42,052 nt of DNA from an uncultured bacterium (GTDB taxonomy: Bacteria; Verrucomicrobiota; Kiritimatiellia; CAIKKV01; CAIYGI01). Location: positions 1 to 42,052 of the forward strand of contig CAIYGI010000213.1 of assembly GCA_903925685.1 (NCBI GenBank), given 5' to 3'. Both the position numbers and the translations under genes were made by a program. Shown piece after piece: positions 38,059 to 42,052 of this stretch (position 1 is its first letter; each line of letters begins with the position of its first letter). The notes beneath the pieces are model-generated. The model saw nothing but the letters and a program-made list of their open reading frames with translations, did not search any database and was not told where the DNA came from.

Positions 38059-40149
38059 ATGCCTCCCGCATCTTCAACTCCGCGTCCGAAAATCCTCATT
38101 GTCGACGACGAAAAGAGCATCCGTCTGACCCTCAGCGCCTTCCTGCAGGACGAGGGGTACGAAGTGGCGACCGCCGAAGACGCGGACCGGGCGTGCGCGC
38201 TGCTCGCGAACGGCGCCTGGGATGTCGTCGTGACTGACATCGTCCTGCCCGGCGTATCCGGCGTGGAATTGCTGAAGGCGATTCGTGCCGCGGCCCCGGA
38301 TGTGCAGGTGATCATGATGACCGGCGAGCCCACCGTGGAGACCGCGACGGAAGCCGTCCGGGCCGGCGCGCGCGATTACCTTTCCAAGCCCGTCGGCAAG
38401 GACGCGATCGTGCGCTCCGTGACGACGGCGGTGCAGATGAAGCAACTTGCGGACGATAAACGCCGCCTGGAGGAAGAAAACCGCAGGCACCAGGCAAATC
38501 TGGAACGGTTGGTTGCGGAACGCACGGGGGAATTGCGCCTTTCCCGCGACGAATTGGAGCAGCGCGTTATCGAACGTACGAACGATCTGAACCTGGCGAA
38601 ACAGGCGGCGGAGGCGGCGAACCGCGCCAAGTCGGACTTTTTGGCCAACATGAGTCATGAATTGCGCACGCCGTTGGGAGCGATCATAGGGTTCTCGCAA
38701 TTACTCGAGGAAAAGCTTTACGGCGCTCTGAACCCCAAGCAGGAGGAGTACGTCAAGGACATCCTCGATAGCGGGCGGCATTTGCTTTCCCTGATCAACG
38801 ACATCCTCGATCTGGCGAAGATCGAGGCGGGCAGGATGGATCTGGAACCGTCATTCTTCCCCATCGCGAAGCTAATCGAAGAGAGCCTGATCATGGTGAA
38901 GGAAAAGTGCGCCAAACACGGGATTCGCCTGACAACGGATATCGCGGACGAGGTCAAAGCCCTGTCGATATTGGCGGATGAGCGCAAGCTGAAGCAGGTC
39001 TTGTTCAACCTGCTCTCCAATGCGTCCAAGTTTACGCCCGACGGCGGCGCGATCACGGTCAGCGTGAATCTGGCGGATTTCCGACCTCGGACTTCGGACC
39101 TCGGACCTCGGACCTCCGCCCTCCTCATCTCCGTCTCCGACACCGGAATCGGAATCTCCAAGGAGCATCAGGCAAAGATCTTCGATGAGTTTTACCAGGT
39201 GGCCAGCGTCGCCAAAGGCAAGTCGCCAGGCACGGGACTGGGGCTGTCCCTGGTCAAGCGCATGGTGGAGCGGCACGGCGGCCGGGTCTGGGTGGAAAGC
39301 GACGGGGAAGGCCAGGGCAGCACCTTCCGGTTCATCATCCCGCTCTCCCCGGCGCAAGGCCTGGTGCAGGCCATTCAGTCGTATCTGACCGCGAGCGACA
39401 AACAACCGAGCGTGCTTACCCTGCTTCTTTGTGCCCTTGATGCAGATGCCGAAGGCAAGGTTATTCCGGCCGCGGGCCATGGGCATACTGTCGCGACAGA
39501 GGAGGTGTGGACGGCCCTGGCCGGAAAAGTCGGAAGCCTCGGTTATCGATCGGCGTTTTCCGGAAACGAATTCGCCGTCATGGCGAAACTCGGCGAGTGC
39601 GCCGATACTCAATCGCAGGTTAAGCTCCGAAGACTCCTCAAGGATGTGCTTTTTAAGATGGCGCCATACGCCGTGGCCGGTTTCTCCTGCGGCGTGGCGA
39701 CAGGGACGGCCGGGACGCTCGGCGCGGTTGAATTTCTCGATGCCGCGCGCGGCGCGAAAGTGCATGAGCGCGACAGAATTGCCGCCCAACGCGTCATGAT
39801 CGTCGACGACGAAATCCAGATTCGAACGCTGCTGCGGAGGAAATTCGTGCAACTTGGGTTGGCGAATATTGACGAGGCTGAAGGAGGGGAAGAGCTGTTC
39901 CGGCTGCTTCAGCGCCGGATCCCCAATCTGATCGTGCTGGACATCTCCATGCCGGGCATGAACGGGTACGAAGTCATCGGAAGACTCAAGAGCTGCGCCG
40001 ATACGGCGGATATCCCCATTTTGATTTTGTCGGGTCTCGACGTGGACAGCGTGGAACTGCGCAAGAGAAGTCCCACCACGGCGCTGCTTGTGCTCGAGAA
40101 ACCGGTGGCTAGCGAGACTCTTAACAACCATGTATATTATCTATTGTAA
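38059..40149 (+). CDS. Hybrid sensor histidine kinase (REC-HisKA-HATPase-[GGDEF-like]-REC)
   Basis: Start [22 protein letters not shown] at 38059; [24 protein letters not shown]-box; [39 protein letters not shown]-terminal [14 protein letters not shown]. Confidence 0.93.
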   Translation: MPPASSTPRPKILIVDDEKSIRLTLSAFLQDEGYEVATAEDADRACALLANGAWDVVVTDIVLPGVSGVELLKAIRAAAPDVQVIMMTGEPTVETATEAVRAGARDYLSKPVGKDAIVRSVTTAVQMKQLADDKRRLEEENRRHQANLERLVAERTGELRLSRDELEQRVIERTNDLNLAKQAAEAANRAKSDFLANMSHELRTPLGAIIGFSQLLEEKLYGALNPKQEEYVKDILDSGRHLLSLINDILDLAKIEAGRMDLEPSFFPIAKLIEESLIMVKEKCAKHGIRLTTDIADEVKALSILADERKLKQVLFNLLSNASKFTPDGGAITVSVNLADFRPRTSDLGPRTSALLISVSDTGIGISKEHQAKIFDEFYQVASVAKGKSPGTGLGLSLVKRMVERHGGRVWVESDGEGQGSTFRFIIPLSPAQGLVQAIQSYLTASDKQPSVLTLLLCALDADAEGKVIPAAGHGHTVATEEVWTALAGKVGSLGYRSAFSGNEFAVMAKLGECADTQSQVKLRRLLKDVLFKMAPYAVAGFSCGVATGTAGTLGAVEFLDAARGAKVHERDRIAAQRVMIVDDEIQIRTLLRRKFVQLGLANIDEAEGGEELFRLLQRRIPNLIVLDISMPGMNGYEVIGRLKSCADTADIPILILSGLDVDSVELRKRSPTTALLVLEKPVASETLNNHVYYLL
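39082..39116. repeat. Heptanucleotide array, consensus GGACCTC x5 (array 5)
   Basis: cgacctc ggacttc ggacctc ggacctc ggacctc; in frame inside the HATPase_c domain. Confidence 0.9.
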
Positions 40150-40178
40150 TGGAGCGGATGACCGCCAGGGAGGATGGA

Positions 40179-40577
40179 ATGAAGCAGACTATTCTGATCG
40201 CGGACGATGACATCAAACACAGGAAACTCCTGACGGACATCCTTCAGGCCGAAGGGTACGCCACTCTGACGGCGGAGAATGGCGAACTTGCCATCGATAT
40301 GGCCCGTTCCGCCAAACCCAGTTTGATACTCATGGATATTCAAATGCCCATGATTGACGGTCTCTCCGCGGTCAGGGCCTTGAAGGCGGATGCCGAAACG
40401 CGGTTGATTCCCGTGATCGCCATCACGGCCCTGGCGATGCGCGAAGACTGGAAGCGCATTATCGAGGCCGGCTTCGACGGATACCTGAGCAAGCCCATCA
40501 GCATCAAGGAAGTGCGCGCCGAGGTGAACCGCTTCCTGGGCGGGAAACCGGAACAGACTGAAGGGACGACGGCGTGA
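40179..40577 (+). CDS. CheY-like response regulator
   Basis: MKQTILIADDDIKHRKLLTDIL; LILMDIQMPMIDGLSAVRAL; ITALA; YLSKPISIKEV. Confidence 0.93.
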   Translation: MKQTILIADDDIKHRKLLTDILQAEGYATLTAENGELAIDMARSAKPSLILMDIQMPMIDGLSAVRALKADAETRLIPVIAITALAMREDWKRIIEAGFDGYLSKPISIKEVRAEVNRFLGGKPEQTEGTTA

Positions 40578-40628
40578 TTGGCCATCTTTCCGCTCTTGCA
40601 CCTCAGTCCCCGGAGGCAGTCCTCATGA

Positions 40629-40779
40629 ATGGTTACTGCTCAGGACGGGGAAAGATGAACTACGAAATGCGCGAAAATCGCGAAAACGGGAAGGATTCCC
40701 AGCCAGAGAAACCAATCCCTCTTTCGTGTATTTCGCGCCTTTCGTAGTTAAAGTCCCGAGGTGGCTGAGCAGTTACCAT
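40629..40779. repeat. Imperfect ~150-bp inverted repeat (MITE-like candidate)
   Basis: ATGGTTACTGCTCAG (40629-40643) vs complement of 40765-40779 (14/15); AACTACGAAATGCGCGAAA (from 40658) vs complement of the right arm ending 40749 (AACTACGAAAGGCGCGAAA). Confidence 0.75.
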
Positions 40780-40950
40780 GAATGAAGCTTCTTCACTTTC
40801 CGTAATCCATGGGTAACTCGATTACATCGAAATTCATGATGCGTTCGCCCTGAGATTTGCCCTTGACTCAGGCGCTTAAAGTGGGCTATCTTGCTTATGG
40901 ATGTTGTAAAAACATCATGATGGCAACCTGAAAACGAAGGAGGAGCCCGG

Positions 40951-42052
40951 ATGAAGGCGATCTTTCAAGCGGTGCTCTTGGTTCTGCTGGTCTGTGGCGC
41001 GTCGCAGGGTGCGAACCCCCTGTACGTGACGCCTACGGGTAGTGGAGACGGATCGAGTTGGGGCACTGCCGCCAACATTAATGCCGCTGTGCTGACCGCG
41101 GCCGCGACGCCCGGCTGCACGGTGTATGTAACCAACAACGCCACCTATACGTTGACCGACCAACTTGTCATCACGAACTTTACGATCAAGAGTTATGACG
41201 CCAACGGACTTCCGGATCGCGACCACACGATCATCAACGGAGGCTATCCGGCCATCTCCAACCGCTGTTTCACCTTGAATCATGCCAACTCGGTTGTGGA
41301 TTCCTTCACGATCACCAACGGGTGCTGTACCAATATCTTCGGCGGCGGTGGAGTCTATATCTCGGCAGGTACTCTAAAAAACTGCCTTGTACAAAGCAAT
41401 CGAATGTCAAACGCCAGCGGTTACGGCGGCGGCGTGTACGCCAATGGATCAAGTTGTTTGATTACGAACTGCGATATCGTCGGCAATTATGCTTTGACAA
41501 CATACGGTGGCGGAGGGATTTGCCTAGACACTTCAGCGCAAGCATGGAACTGCCGAATCAATTTCAACGTATGTACGAATTATCCGGCGTCTGGTGCAGG
41601 AGTGCAACTTATTACCGGCGCTCGGCTGATGAACTGCTCTGTTATCAGCAACAGAGCCGGAGGCACCGCATACATGATGGGGGGGATTTGCTATAATGGA
41701 AAAGGAAACATGGTTCGCAACTGCCTAATTATGGGCAATGATAGAGGGAAAGCGGTTAACGGCGGTGGCATCGGGTCGTATTCATCATCTGCTAACTGTA
41801 TTATCGAAAACTGTACGATTGTCGGAAACGCGGGAGCCGGAATTGCAAATTACTATAACGGCGGCAATGAGTATATCACCAACACGATCTGTTATTCCAA
41901 TGGGCTTGATACCCCCAAAACTGCGGGAGTTGAGAGCGAAGGGTCGTGGAAGGCGCATTTTCCTGGTCTGAGCGCCACGGGGATGACATGCGAGCGCCCA
42001 TTATGGCGGTGGACGAGGAGTTGGACGGTCGTCTGCACGGTGCAAAACGGCC
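40951..42052 (+). CDS. Secreted right-handed beta-helix repeat protein, truncated by window end
   Basis: ATG 40951 with upstream SD (aaggagg); signal peptide; repeated GGGVY/NCxIxxN units (GGGVYISAGTLKNCLVQSN...GGGVYANGSSCLITNCDIVGN); frame open to 42052; absent from the supplied ORF track because it has no stop. Confidence 0.85.
   Translation, partial: MKAIFQAVLLVLLVCGASQGANPLYVTPTGSGDGSSWGTAANINAAVLTAAATPGCTVYVTNNATYTLTDQLVITNFTIKSYDANGLPDRDHTIINGGYPAISNRCFTLNHANSVVDSFTITNGCCTNIFGGGGVYISAGTLKNCLVQSNRMSNASGYGGGVYANGSSCLITNCDIVGNYALTTYGGGGICLDTSAQAWNCRINFNVCTNYPASGAGVQLITGARLMNCSVISNRAGGTAYMMGGICYNGKGNMVRNCLIMGNDRGKAVNGGGIGSYSSSANCIIENCTIVGNAGAGIANYYNGGNEYITNTICYSNGLDTPKTAGVESEGSWKAHFPGLSATGMTCERPLWRWTRSWTVVCTVQNG

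Noticed and set aside
38872-40131. 419-aa minus-strand ORF opposite the hybrid kinase
   Set aside because: Antisense shadow; no recognisable motifs
1-42052. CRISPR arrays, tRNA or rRNA genes, IS transposases, phage modules
   Set aside because: No direct-repeat/spacer structure, no tRNA-like or rRNA-like sequence, and no transposase or phage structural motifs were recognised by eye; the heptad arrays lack spacers
41940-42052. Possible frameshift near the end of the beta-helix ORF (alternative frame WSERHGDDMRAPIMAVDEELDGRLHGAKR looks coding)
   Set aside because: Too little sequence remains in the window to decide between frames

Overview
This is a 42 kb, mostly GC-rich bacterial window. The gene content (exosortase-EpsI fusion, sulfur-trafficking fusion, many EPS glycosyltransferases, ThuA/Gfo-Idh cluster) would fit a PVC-group-like genome, but taxonomy is an inference and cannot be proven here. 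From left to right it contains: (1) an exopolysaccharide/exosortase locus (about 0.2-18.7 kb) with glycosyltransferases, hexapeptide acyltransferases, a Wzy-like polymerase/ligase, a Wzx-like flippase, a GT11-type fucosyltransferase and an exosortase-EpsI fusion; (2) an MFS efflux gene, a small lipoprotein and a four-module CoA-disulfide-reductase/rhodanese/TusA/DsrE fusion; (3) a lower-GC patch (about 23.8-25.6 kb) of small cassette-like genes separated by related, foldable spacer repeats; (4) a DUF4143 ATPase, QueC, a GT4, an LptF/G-type permease and a Gfo/Idh-SDR-Zn-ADH-ThuA cluster; (5) a YnbE-YdbL-YdbH module with a large internal duplication in YdbH; (6) a hybrid histidine kinase plus response regulator; and (7) a truncated beta-helix surface protein. 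The most unusual observation is a set of five dispersed 7-bp-period tandem arrays. Two of them sit in frame inside unrelated proteins (exosortase and histidine kinase) and encode the same SDLGPRTS peptide; the others abut gene starts or stops. Also notable are the attC-like spacers at 24-25.6 kb, a MITE-like inverted repeat at 40.63-40.78 kb, a broken FkbM-type methyltransferase, a G10 tract upstream of a translationally coupled micro-ORF, and a degenerate GGDEF-like module in the hybrid kinase. No searches were run; family names come from recognised motifs.
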